Of a stretch of 64,000 nt of DNA, positions 17,388 through 25,010 are shown piece by piece; position 1 is the first letter of the stretch, and each line of letters opens with the position of its first letter. Below the pieces are notes generated by a model. That model was given only the letters and a program-made list of their open reading frames with translations, made no database searches and was not told the DNA's origin. The stretch spans positions 1-64,000 of the forward strand of contig SVKD01000010.1 in the NCBI GenBank assembly GCA_015068645.1. The letters are read 5' to 3'. A program made the position numbers and the translations under genes. The DNA is from Oscillospiraceae bacterium (GTDB lineage: Bacteria > Bacillota > Clostridia > UMGS1840).

Positions 17388-17414
17388 GGGCTGTCTGAAA
17401 CATAGACAGCCCTT
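17388..17414 (+). terminator. Hairpin before tRNA-Thr
   Basis: The perfect 9-bp stem GGGCTGTCT/AGACAGCCC is followed only by TTCACAT. It may terminate read-through from the jag operon or act as a processing signal; without a T tract this is uncertain. Confidence 0.4.
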
Positions 17415-17421
17415 CACATAT

Positions 17422-17496
17422 GCTGGTGTGGCTCAAAGGCAGAGCAGCGGTATCGTAAACCGCAGGTTGCAAGTTCGATTCTTGTCACCAGCTCCA
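17422..17496 (+). tRNA. tRNA-Thr(CGT)
   Basis: A 75-nt cloverleaf: acceptor GCTGGTG/CACCAGC, D stem GCTC/GAGC with a short 7-nt loop, anticodon stem GCGGT/ACCGC with loop ATCGTAA (anticodon CGT, reading ACG), T arm GCAAG-TTCGATT-CTTGT, discriminator T and encoded CCA. Position 32 is A rather than a pyrimidine. A terminator follows directly. Confidence 0.93.
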
Positions 17497-17527
17497 AAAA
17501 ACCGTACACAGATGTGTACGGTTTTTT
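17497..17527 (+). terminator. Terminator of tRNA-Thr
   Basis: The stem AAAAACCGTACAC/GTGTACGGTTTTT with an AGAT loop ends in a T run, starting at the base after the tRNA CCA end. Confidence 0.88.
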
Positions 17528-17665
17528 GCTTTTATGATGATAAAAGAGATGAAGAAATGATGGATTGGTTATTCGATTAGATGGTTCTTTTGCAAAACAG
17601 ATGATTTTAAAATGCAAATGGCTTTTTCTAAGCTGAAATTACATAAAAGATGTCCTTTTTTCGTA

Positions 17666-17708
17666 TTTACATATGAGGCAAGTCGTGATATACTAAAGAT
17701 AGTATATC
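17666..17708 (+). promoter_or_regulatory. Promoter with overlapping dyad operator, upstream of the Gfo/Idh/MocA gene
   Basis: TTTACA (17666-17671) and TATACT (17689-17694) are separated by 17 bp. A perfect inverted repeat, GATATACT (17687-17694) and AGTATATC (17701-17708) with a 6-bp spacer, covers the -10 and the expected RNA start. That is where a repressor would sit. The bases from 17528 to 17665 hold no gene that I can see. Confidence 0.65.
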
Positions 17709-17739
17709 CAGATAACAATGTAAGGAGGATATTGGAAGT

Positions 17740-19020
17740 ATGAAAAAATTAAAAGTAATTTTAATCGGTGCCGGTGATCGAGGCAGAATTTATATCAGCA
17801 GAATGGATCCTGAAAAATTTCAGGTGGTTGGCGTTGCGGATCCCGTTCCGGCATTAAGACAGTTTGTAAAAGAAACCTACAATTTAACCGATGATCAGTG
17901 TTACGAAAGCTATGAAGACATTTTAGCAGTTCCCAAATTTGCAGATATTGCTATCATTGCAACCATGGACCAGCTTCATTATGCTCCTTGTATGAAAGCC
18001 ATTGAATTAGGTTACGACATTCTGTTGGAAAAACCTGTTTCAGCAGACTATCAGGAGTGTGTGGATATGGCAAACGCTGCCAAAGAAAAAGGCAACAAAG
18101 TGTTGGTTTGTCATGTGTTGCGTTATGCACCCTTCTTTATGAAAATAAAAGAAATGATTAACGAAGGAAAAATTGGTCAGGTTGTTTCTGTGCATCACAC
18201 TGAATGTGTAGGTCACGTGCATCAGAGCCATAGCTTCGTTAGGGGTAACTGGGGTAACTCTGAAAGAAGCTCCTGCATGATTCTGCAGAAATGCTGTCAC
18301 GATATGGATATTATGCAGTGGCTGGTTGGTTCTCCCTGCAAAAACGTTCATTCGTTCGGCTCTTTGGGCCATTTCACCAGAGCAAACGCTCCCGAAGGTT
18401 CTCCTGAACGTTGTGACAAAACTTGTCCCATCTATGATACCTGTTATTACAATGCAGTAAAACTGTACTTAGAAGACGAAAAGAACACCTGGTTCCGAAA
18501 TGCTGCCACCAAAATTGAAACTCCCACCAATGAACAGGTGGCAGAAGCATTAAAAACCACTCAGTACGGCAAATGTGTTTACAAATGCGATAACGATGTT
18601 GTAGACCGTCAGGTTGTAAACTTAGAATTTGAAAATGGTGCTGTGGCATCTTTCAATATGAGTGCTTTCAACGAAGGTGGACGTTACATCCGCGTTATGG
18701 GTACCGACGGTGAATTAAGCGGTTCCATCGGTGATATGCAGCTGGAATTCTTTGATTTCAGAACCCGTCAGAAAACCCAGATTGATTTGATAAATGCTAC
18801 TGCTTCCAATTCTATCGTTGGCGGACACGGTGGCGGTGATCAGGGCTTGGTGAACTCTTTATATGATTACATCACCGGGAACTGTGACGAAAAGGAACTC
18901 AGTGCCATTGCAATTTCCGTGGAAAACCACTTGATTTCTTTCGCAGCAGAAAAATCCAGAGTGGAAGGTTCTATTGTAAATTTAGCAGAATTCAAAAAAG
19001 AATTAGGATTGAAAGAATAG
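17740..19020 (+). CDS. Gfo/Idh/MocA family oxidoreductase
   Basis: An NAD(P)-dependent sugar or polyol dehydrogenase. The N-terminal Rossmann motif is ILIGAGDRGRIYISRM, and the EKP motif that positions substrate lies near 93-95 (ILLEKPVSADY). The C-terminal alpha/beta domain carries HxxHDxD-like residues (KCCHDMDIMQW). Around 225-240 there is a cysteine cluster (CDKTCPIYDTCYYNA) typical of a subgroup of this family. Length is 426 aa. SD AAGGAGG is strong. The substrate is unknown, and no sugar transporter is adjacent. It has its own promoter and terminator. Confidence 0.88.
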   Translation: MKKLKVILIGAGDRGRIYISRMDPEKFQVVGVADPVPALRQFVKETYNLTDDQCYESYEDILAVPKFADIAIIATMDQLHYAPCMKAIELGYDILLEKPVSADYQECVDMANAAKEKGNKVLVCHVLRYAPFFMKIKEMINEGKIGQVVSVHHTECVGHVHQSHSFVRGNWGNSERSSCMILQKCCHDMDIMQWLVGSPCKNVHSFGSLGHFTRANAPEGSPERCDKTCPIYDTCYYNAVKLYLEDEKNTWFRNAATKIETPTNEQVAEALKTTQYGKCVYKCDNDVVDRQVVNLEFENGAVASFNMSAFNEGGRYIRVMGTDGELSGSIGDMQLEFFDFRTRQKTQIDLINATASNSIVGGHGGGDQGLVNSLYDYITGNCDEKELSAIAISVENHLISFAAEKSRVEGSIVNLAEFKKELGLKE

Positions 19021-19028
19021 AACACATA

Positions 19029-19064
19029 CAAAAAAAGGAAGTATCCGATGATACTTCCTTTTTT
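19029..19064. terminator. Bidirectional terminator between the oxidoreductase and GNAT genes
   Basis: The stem GGAAGTATC/GATACTTCC with a CGAT loop is flanked by an A run on the left and a T run on the right. It can therefore terminate the plus-strand gene ending at 19020 and the minus-strand operon ending at 19085. Confidence 0.87.
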
Positions 19065-19084
19065 GATGCCAAAAAACAAAAGAA

Positions 19085-19585
19085 TTATTCTTTTACTTTG
19101 TTGTATTCTTTTACCATGAGCGCACGTTTGTAGCCACGGTCTTCGGAGATGGAATCAATATAGAATTTTCTGCCGTAGTAAAATCGAACCAAATCAAAAT
19201 ATTTGGCTGCGGTGTGCAGTTCCAGTCGTTTTACGCCTTTTTCCATCATCACGGTGTCCACCACGCTCATTAAACTTTTGCCAACCCCGTGGTTCTGGAA
19301 TTCTGGACTAACGCCGAAACGACTTAAGTATGCGGTGCCGTCTTCTTTCACTTTGATACGCACACTGCCTGCAGGCACTTCGTTGATGAATGCCACAAAC
19401 ACTAATTTGTTGTCTAAATCACGAAGAATATCATCATAGGTTTCATTTAATGCTTCGGTATCTTCCAGCCCTGCATTTTTTACGTATTTCTGGAAAGAAA
19501 TTTTGGTAATTGCCTGAATTTCAGGAATTTCCGCTTCAGTTGCCAAACGGATATGAAAGCCGTAGTAATCTTTTTCCTGTGCCAT
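19085..19585 (-). CDS. GNAT family N-acetyltransferase
   Basis: A 166-residue single-domain GNAT. The acetyl-CoA binding loop is visible as VSPEFQNHGVGKSLM around 92-106, preceded by the family's beta-strand pair. It starts 11 bp after the argF stop and is the last gene of the argD-argF-GNAT operon. Its place suggests an arginine-pathway role, such as glutamate N-acetylation, but the sequence alone does not show the substrate. SD AAGGAGAT is clear. Confidence 0.85.
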   Translation of the reverse strand: MAQEKDYYGFHIRLATEAEIPEIQAITKISFQKYVKNAGLEDTEALNETYDDILRDLDNKLVFVAFINEVPAGSVRIKVKEDGTAYLSRFGVSPEFQNHGVGKSLMSVVDTVMMEKGVKRLELHTAAKYFDLVRFYYGRKFYIDSISEDRGYKRALMVKEYNKVKE

Positions 19586-19596
19586 TTTTTATCTCC

Positions 19597-20523
19597 TTAT
19601 TTCTTGTAGGAATCAGCCATCAGCATAGTCATAATTGCTTTTTGTGCATGCAATCTGTTTTCTGCTTCCTGGAAAATTCTGGAATGAGGACCATCAATTA
19701 CATCCTCGGTTACTTCAAAGCCTCTGTATGCAGGCAGACAATGTAAGAAGATGGAGTTTTCATCGGTTAAGGAGAACAGTTTTTTGTTTACCTGATAATC
19801 ACCGAATTCTTTTACTTTGGTTGCTTTTTCTGCTTCCTGACCCATACTTACCCAAGTGTCGGTATAAACGATGTTGGCACCTTTCATTGCTTCTTCGGGG
19901 TCACAGGTTTCCACGATTTTACAGCTTTTTGCCAGTGCTTTTGCTTTTTCAATCTGGTCGGGTACACATTTATATTTTTCGGGAGTTGCAATATAACAAT
20001 CAATTCCTGCCATTGCACAAGCATGTGCTAAGGAGTGTGCCATATTGTTGCCGTCACCCACATAAGCAAATTTCAGACCTTCCAGTTTGCCGAATTCTTC
20101 GTAGATGGTCTGCATATCTGCCATTGCCTGACAGGGATGTTCTAAGTCGGTTAAGGCGTTGATTACGGGGATAGAACCGTATTTTGCCAGATCATACACG
20201 TCGTCTTGCGAGAAGGTACGAATCATAATCCCGTCCAGCATTCCGGACAATACGTTTGCAGTGTCATAAATGGTTTCCCCTCTGCCGAGCTGAATGTCAT
20301 TGGAGCTTAAGAACAGGGGATGGCCACCCAGCTGATACATTCCAACTTCAAAGGAAACACGGGTTCTGGTAGAAGATTTTGCAAAAATCATCCCTAAGCT
20401 TTTGCCCGCAAGATAGGGGTGGGGAGTGCCAGCTTTCTGCATTTTTTTCAGTTTATGCGCTAAGGTTAAAATATCGTCAAATTCCTGTTTTGTAATATCG
20501 GTAATACTAATAAAATGTTTCAT
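19597..20523 (-). CDS. argF: Ornithine carbamoyltransferase
   Basis: ArgF makes citrulline from ornithine and carbamoyl phosphate. The carbamoyl phosphate motif SSTRTRVSFE lies near 51-60, the HPCQAMAD motif near 133-140, and the ornithine loop HCLPAYRG in the C-terminal part. Length is 308 aa. It lies 19 bp after argD. An anabolic role fits, because arcA and arcC are not adjacent and the operon has ARG-box-like sites. Confidence 0.95.
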   Translation of the reverse strand: MKHFISITDITKQEFDDILTLAHKLKKMQKAGTPHPYLAGKSLGMIFAKSSTRTRVSFEVGMYQLGGHPLFLSSNDIQLGRGETIYDTANVLSGMLDGIMIRTFSQDDVYDLAKYGSIPVINALTDLEHPCQAMADMQTIYEEFGKLEGLKFAYVGDGNNMAHSLAHACAMAGIDCYIATPEKYKCVPDQIEKAKALAKSCKIVETCDPEEAMKGANIVYTDTWVSMGQEAEKATKVKEFGDYQVNKKLFSLTDENSIFLHCLPAYRGFEVTEDVIDGPHSRIFQEAENRLHAQKAIMTMLMADSYKK

Positions 20524-20542
20524 TTCTTTTCAATCCTCTCTT

Positions 20543-21730
20543 TTATAATGCTTGCAGTAATTCGTCTAATTTATCGGTAAGTAAATTGATTTCTTTTTCG
20601 GTAATAATCAGAGGGGGAACCAGTCGGAACACGGTTTCACCCACAGTGCCAACCAAAAATCCTGCTTCAAACAATTTTTTTGATAAGGCTTTTGCAACGG
20701 GTTTTGCGAACTCTACGCCAATCATCAGCCCTTTTCCGCGAACTTCTTTGATAATGGGAAATTTATCTTTTAAAGCGGTTAATTTTTCTTGGAAAATCGC
20801 ACCCATTGTTTTGGCATTTTCTAAAACACCGTTTTCTAATAGTTCATTTACCACACAAAGACCTGCCGCAGTTGCTAAAGGATTTCCGCCAAAGGTAGTT
20901 CCGTGGTCACCGGGAACAAACGCAGAAAATTTTTCTTTGCAGAGAATTGCCCCAATGGGAACGCCACCTGCCAAGGCTTTTGCCAATGTGAAAATATCAG
21001 GTTCCACACCAACGGTTTCGTAAGCAAACAGGGTACCGCATCTGCCCATACCGGTTTGCACTTCGTCAAAAATCAGGACAATATCTTTTTCGGTACAGAT
21101 TTTTCTGATTTCTTCTAAGTAAGTTTTTTCTAACGGACGAACGCCGCTTTCTCCCTGAATCACTTCCAGCATCACAGCACCGGTTTTTTCAGTGACTGCA
21201 GCCTTGAACGCATCAATATCATTTGCAGGAACGTGAATGAATTTTTCAACCAAAGGAGCGTAGGGCTTTTGATATTTTTCTTGTCCCGTAGCAGAAAGGG
21301 TTGCTAAGGTTCTTCCGTGAAAGGAATTTTCCAAGGTGATTACCTCAGGTTTTTCCTGTCCTTTATTATAAAAATATTTTCTGGCAAGTTTTAGGGCACC
21401 TTCGTTTGCTTCTGCACCGGAATTTGCAAAAAATGCTCTGTCGGCACAGGAGTTTTCACAAAGTGCTTTGGCTAAATTTGCCTGAGATTCAATATAATAT
21501 AAGCTGGAAGTATGAATCAGTTTTTTTGCCTGATTGCAGATGGTTTCCACCAGTTTCGGATGATTGTGACCTAAGCAGTTTACCGCAATTCCTGCCATAA
21601 AATCATAGTAGATTTTACCGTCGGTTGCGGTCATGGTCATACCGTTACCTTCGGTGAAACAGACGGGAAGTCTTTCACCAAAAGTGTTCATATAATATGT
21701 TTTGTCGGTTTGTTTAATTTGCTCTAACAT
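20543..21730 (-). CDS. argD: Acetylornithine aminotransferase
   Basis: A class III PLP aminotransferase, step 4 of arginine synthesis. It shows SGAEANEGALKLAR, the LIFDEVQTGMGRCG strand that contacts PLP, and the Schiff-base lysine in TLAKALAGGVPIGA. I start at ATG 21730 because AAAGGTGAG lies 5 bp before it; a TTG at 21760 is in frame but falls inside an ARG-box palindrome and has no SD. The product is 395 aa, normal for the family. It is the first gene of argD-argF-GNAT. Confidence 0.94.
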   Translation of the reverse strand: MLEQIKQTDKTYYMNTFGERLPVCFTEGNGMTMTATDGKIYYDFMAGIAVNCLGHNHPKLVETICNQAKKLIHTSSLYYIESQANLAKALCENSCADRAFFANSGAEANEGALKLARKYFYNKGQEKPEVITLENSFHGRTLATLSATGQEKYQKPYAPLVEKFIHVPANDIDAFKAAVTEKTGAVMLEVIQGESGVRPLEKTYLEEIRKICTEKDIVLIFDEVQTGMGRCGTLFAYETVGVEPDIFTLAKALAGGVPIGAILCKEKFSAFVPGDHGTTFGGNPLATAAGLCVVNELLENGVLENAKTMGAIFQEKLTALKDKFPIIKEVRGKGLMIGVEFAKPVAKALSKKLFEAGFLVGTVGETVFRLVPPLIITEKEINLLTDKLDELLQAL

Positions 21731-21744
21731 GTTTCTCACCTTTA

Positions 21745-21760
21745 TTGCATAATTATGCAA
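21745..21760. promoter_or_regulatory. ARG-box-like palindrome, argD-proximal
   Basis: TTGCATAATTATGCAA is a perfect 16-bp palindrome 15 bp before the argD ATG. It matches the layout of ArgR/AhrC half-site palindromes (TGnATnATTATnCA type), though with C instead of A at one position. Confidence 0.65.
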
Positions 21761-21780
21761 GTATAATCAATAATAAACCT

Positions 21781-21809
21781 ATTATAATACATAATTATGC
21801 ATTTGTCAA
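21781..21809 (-). promoter_or_regulatory. argD promoter with a second ARG-box-like site in the spacer
   Basis: On the minus strand TTGACA (21804-21809) and TATAAT (21781-21786) are 17 bp apart. The spacer contains TGCATAATTATGTA (21788-21801), which differs at one base from the perfect palindrome downstream. The centres of the two boxes are 42 bp apart, four helical turns. A repressor bound here would block RNA polymerase directly. Confidence 0.75.
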
Positions 21810-21847
21810 TAAGTTTTGCAATATTTTCTGTTTTTTCAAAAAAGTTA

Positions 21848-21876
21848 TTTACAAATAGGGAATATTATGTTATAAT
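21848..21876 (+). promoter_or_regulatory. Promoter of lepA-hemW
   Basis: TTTACA (21848-21853) and TATAAT (21871-21876) are 17 bp apart. RNA would start near 21884, leaving a leader of about 163 nt before the lepA ATG. The leader is open in the lepA frame from 21894 but has no SD. Nothing else is recognised in 21731-22046 besides this promoter and the argD control region. Confidence 0.75.
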
Positions 21877-22046
21877 ACTATATTGAAGAAATATTGATAA
21901 ATGTTGAAAAAAAGGTCCGCAATCTTGTTCTCGAGAGAGCAGACACCAACAAAAGAATTGAGAATTTATGCATAATATATACATGGATGCACAAAACCCG
22001 TAAGGAAAGGAACACGGCAGATTTCATATCGCCTTTTGGTAATCTT

Positions 22047-23849
22047 ATGAGTGACAGATTAAATCATATCAGAAACTTTTCGATTATAGCACATATTGAC
22101 CACGGAAAATCCACTCTGGCAGACCGTCTGCTTGAGAAAACCGGGGTTGTTTCTGCCAGAGAAATGGAAGAGCAGCTTTTAGACAATATGGAGCTGGAAA
22201 AAGAACGTGGCATCACCATTAAGGCAAGAGCCGTTCGTCTGGTGTACCGTGCAAAAAACGGAGAAGAATATATCTATAATCTCATTGACACTCCCGGTCA
22301 CGTGGACTTTAACTACGAAGTATCCCGCAGTTTAAAAGCTTGTGAAGGTGCTATTCTGATTGTGGATGCGGCCCAGGGGATTGAAGCACAGACTCTAGCA
22401 AATGCCTACTTAGCGGTAGACAGTGATCTGGAAATTCTGCCTGTCATCAATAAAATTGACCTGCCCAGTGCAAGACCGGATGAAATCAAAAGAGAAATTG
22501 AAGACATTATCGGTATCCCTGCAGATGAGGCTCCGCTGATTTCTGCAAAAAACGGCACCAACATTGAAGATGTGTTAGAAGCGATTGCTAACACCATTCC
22601 TGCTCCCAAGGGCGATGAAAACGCTCCCTTAAAAGCGTTGATTTTTGACTCATACTATGATGCTTATAAAGGTGTTATTATCTATATCCGTGTGATGGAC
22701 GGAAAAATCACCAAAGACACTACCATGAAAATGATGTCCAACGGCAAAGAATTTGAAGTGGTAGAAGTGGGGTATTTGAATGCTCTCGGTATGACTCCCT
22801 GTCAGGAAATCTGTGCCGGGGAAGTTGGTTATGTTACCGCTTCTATCAAAACCTTGCGTGATACTGCGGTTGGCGATACCGTTACCGATAAAGCAAATCC
22901 TGCAAGTGAGCCTCTGCCGGGGTATAAAGCAGTGCAGCCCATGGTGTTCTGTGGTTTGTATCCTGTGGATGGCGCAAGATACGATGACTTAAAAGATGCC
23001 CTGTTAAAATTGCAGTTAAACGATGCGGCGCTGATTTTTGAACCGGAAACCTCCATTGCGTTGGGATTTGGTTTCCGTTGCGGATTCTTGGGACTTCTGC
23101 ATTTAGAAATCATTCAGGAACGTCTGGAGCGTGAATTCAACTTAGATTTAATCACCACCGCACCCAGCGTAATTTATAAAATCACCAAAACAGACGGTAC
23201 CAAGATGGATTTGGATAACCCCACTAACTTGCCCAATCCGTCTGAAATTGCTTCCATGGAAGAGCCCTTTGTTTCTGCCACCATTATGACACCCACCGAT
23301 TATGTGGGCAACATTATGGAGCTTTGTCAGGAACGCCGAGGCGTGTTTATTGATATGAAATATCTGGATGAAACTCGTGTTTCTATCCATTACGATATGC
23401 CCTTAAACGAAATCATTTACGATTTCTTTGATGATTTGAAATCCCGCACCAAAGGTTATGCATCTTTGGATTATGAATTGTCTGATTACAGAGAATCCAA
23501 GCTGGTAAAATTGGATATTCTCTTAAACGGCGAAATCGTGGATGCACTTTCCTTCATTGTGCATACCGATAAAGCCTATGCAAGAGGCAGAAGAATAGCG
23601 GAAAAATTAAAAGAAGTCATTCCGAGACAGTTATTTGAAATTCCCATTCAGGCGGCAATCGGCACTAAGGTTATCGCCCGTGAAACCGTAAAGGCAATGC
23701 GAAAAGACGTGCTTGCAAAATGTTACGGCGGTGACATCACCCGTAAGAAAAAACTTCTGGAAAAACAGAAGGAAGGGAAAAAACGTATGCGCCAGTTCGG
23801 TACCGTGGAGGTGCCCCAGGAGGCGTTTATGTCCGTGTTGAAACTGTAA
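22047..23849 (+). CDS. lepA: Elongation factor 4
   Basis: LepA is a ribosome-associated translational GTPase that back-translocates or helps assemble ribosomes. G1 is AHIDHGKST near 14-22, G3 DTPGHVD, and G4 NKIDLP. EF-G-like domains II to V and the LepA-specific C-terminus follow ([17 protein letters not shown], then [14 protein letters not shown]). ATG 22047 gives the usual 600 aa. The frame stays open 51 codons upstream and the chosen ATG has no good SD, so the start carries some doubt. Confidence 0.95.
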   Translation: MSDRLNHIRNFSIIAHIDHGKSTLADRLLEKTGVVSAREMEEQLLDNMELEKERGITIKARAVRLVYRAKNGEEYIYNLIDTPGHVDFNYEVSRSLKACEGAILIVDAAQGIEAQTLANAYLAVDSDLEILPVINKIDLPSARPDEIKREIEDIIGIPADEAPLISAKNGTNIEDVLEAIANTIPAPKGDENAPLKALIFDSYYDAYKGVIIYIRVMDGKITKDTTMKMMSNGKEFEVVEVGYLNALGMTPCQEICAGEVGYVTASIKTLRDTAVGDTVTDKANPASEPLPGYKAVQPMVFCGLYPVDGARYDDLKDALLKLQLNDAALIFEPETSIALGFGFRCGFLGLLHLEIIQERLEREFNLDLITTAPSVIYKITKTDGTKMDLDNPTNLPNPSEIASMEEPFVSATIMTPTDYVGNIMELCQERRGVFIDMKYLDETRVSIHYDMPLNEIIYDFFDDLKSRTKGYASLDYELSDYRESKLVKLDILLNGEIVDALSFIVHTDKAYARGRRIAEKLKEVIPRQLFEIPIQAAIGTKVIARETVKAMRKDVLAKCYGGDITRKKKLLEKQKEGKKRMRQFGTVEVPQEAFMSVLKL

Positions 23850-24940
23850 TGAAAGCAGGTCTTTATTTTCACATTCCGTTCTGCGTGAGAAAATGTGCGT
23901 ATTGCGATTTTTATTCCGTTTCGGATACATCATCCCAAAGAGCGTATTTTAAAGCAATGCATGGGGAAATGGAAGCATACCGAGGAAAACAGATTCCTGT
24001 GGACTCGGTGTTTATCGGAGGGGGAACCCCTTCGGTGGCAGACGAAACAGAAATTGCAAAGCTTGTAAAAAAAGCAAGGGATATTTTTGATTTTTCATCC
24101 GACACGGAAATCACCATTGAATTAAATCCTAAAACCTTTGATGAGAAAAAACTGCTTGTCTATCGGGATGCAGGGATTAACCGTGTCAGTATGGGATTGC
24201 AGTCTGTAAACAATGACGAGCTAAAAAAACTGGGCAGAATCCATACCGCAGAAGAATTTTTGGCATCCTATCAGTTACTTCGTAAAATGGGATTTACCAA
24301 TATCAATGCAGATATTATGTACGGCTTGCCGGATTCATCTATCGAAACTTTAAAGAAAACCCTGACTTTTTTAAAACAACTGGATTGTGAACATATTTCT
24401 GCGTATGCTTTAACTTTGGATGAGGATTCACCTTTGTACCGGAAAGGGTATGTGTTTCCCAATGACGACGGTGTGTATGAACAATACTGTTTGGTTTGCG
24501 AAATGCTTTCTCAGTACCGTCATTATGAAATTTCTAATTTTACGAAAGATGGCAAAGAACCTTGCCGTCATAATCTAAAATACTGGACCCGTGCTCCTTA
24601 CATCGGTTTTGGTGCAGCAGCACACAGTTTTTTTGGAAACAAACGATTTTTTAATCCATCGAGTATTTCGGAGTATGTTGACGGAAATTTCGACAGATGT
24701 GAAGAAACAATTTCCAAAGAAGCTGCTTATTTTGAGGAACTGATGCTGTCTTTACGGACAGATATCGGCGTGGAACGCGAAAAATTGCCCTCCGGTTTTT
24801 GGCAACAAAACCAAGCATTGATTCAGCAATATCAAATGAATGGGTATGTGGATGTTACGCAGAAAGGGATTTGTTTAACCGAAAAAGGTTTCTTTGTGTC
24901 GAATGCTATTATATCATCCTTCCAAACGGAAATGGATTGA
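23849..24940 (+). CDS. hemW: Radical SAM heme chaperone / coproporphyrinogen III oxidase-like
   Basis: A 363-residue HemN-like radical SAM protein. The cluster motif is CVRKCAYC at 12-19 (CxxxCxxC), with the extra cysteine pattern CDF that marks HemW. GGGTPS follows near 52-57, and the C-terminal HemN domain is present. HemW binds heme and hands it to apo-proteins. The ATG overlaps the lepA stop (TAATG), and lepA-hemW is a conserved pair in Bacillota. Confidence 0.92.
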   Translation: MKAGLYFHIPFCVRKCAYCDFYSVSDTSSQRAYFKAMHGEMEAYRGKQIPVDSVFIGGGTPSVADETEIAKLVKKARDIFDFSSDTEITIELNPKTFDEKKLLVYRDAGINRVSMGLQSVNNDELKKLGRIHTAEEFLASYQLLRKMGFTNINADIMYGLPDSSIETLKKTLTFLKQLDCEHISAYALTLDEDSPLYRKGYVFPNDDGVYEQYCLVCEMLSQYRHYEISNFTKDGKEPCRHNLKYWTRAPYIGFGAAAHSFFGNKRFFNPSSISEYVDGNFDRCEETISKEAAYFEELMLSLRTDIGVEREKLPSGFWQQNQALIQQYQMNGYVDVTQKGICLTEKGFFVSNAIISSFQTEMD

Positions 24941-24965
24941 CAAATTTGGGAAAGAAAGTTATAAT
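24937..24965 (+). promoter_or_regulatory. Promoter of the gdpP operon
   Basis: TTGACA (24937-24942) and TATAAT (24960-24965) are separated by 17 bp, a perfect consensus. The -35 lies on the hemW stop codon. No terminator separates hemW from it. Confidence 0.85.
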
Positions 24966-25010
24966 AAAAAGATAACATTGTTCAAGTGAAAAAAACAATG
25001 GAGAGTTAAT

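Noticed and set aside
19635-20162. A 175-codon plus-strand frame opposite argF
   Set aside because: It is antisense to argF, rich in Arg/Leu/His/Cys as expected for a complementary reading, and has no RBS.
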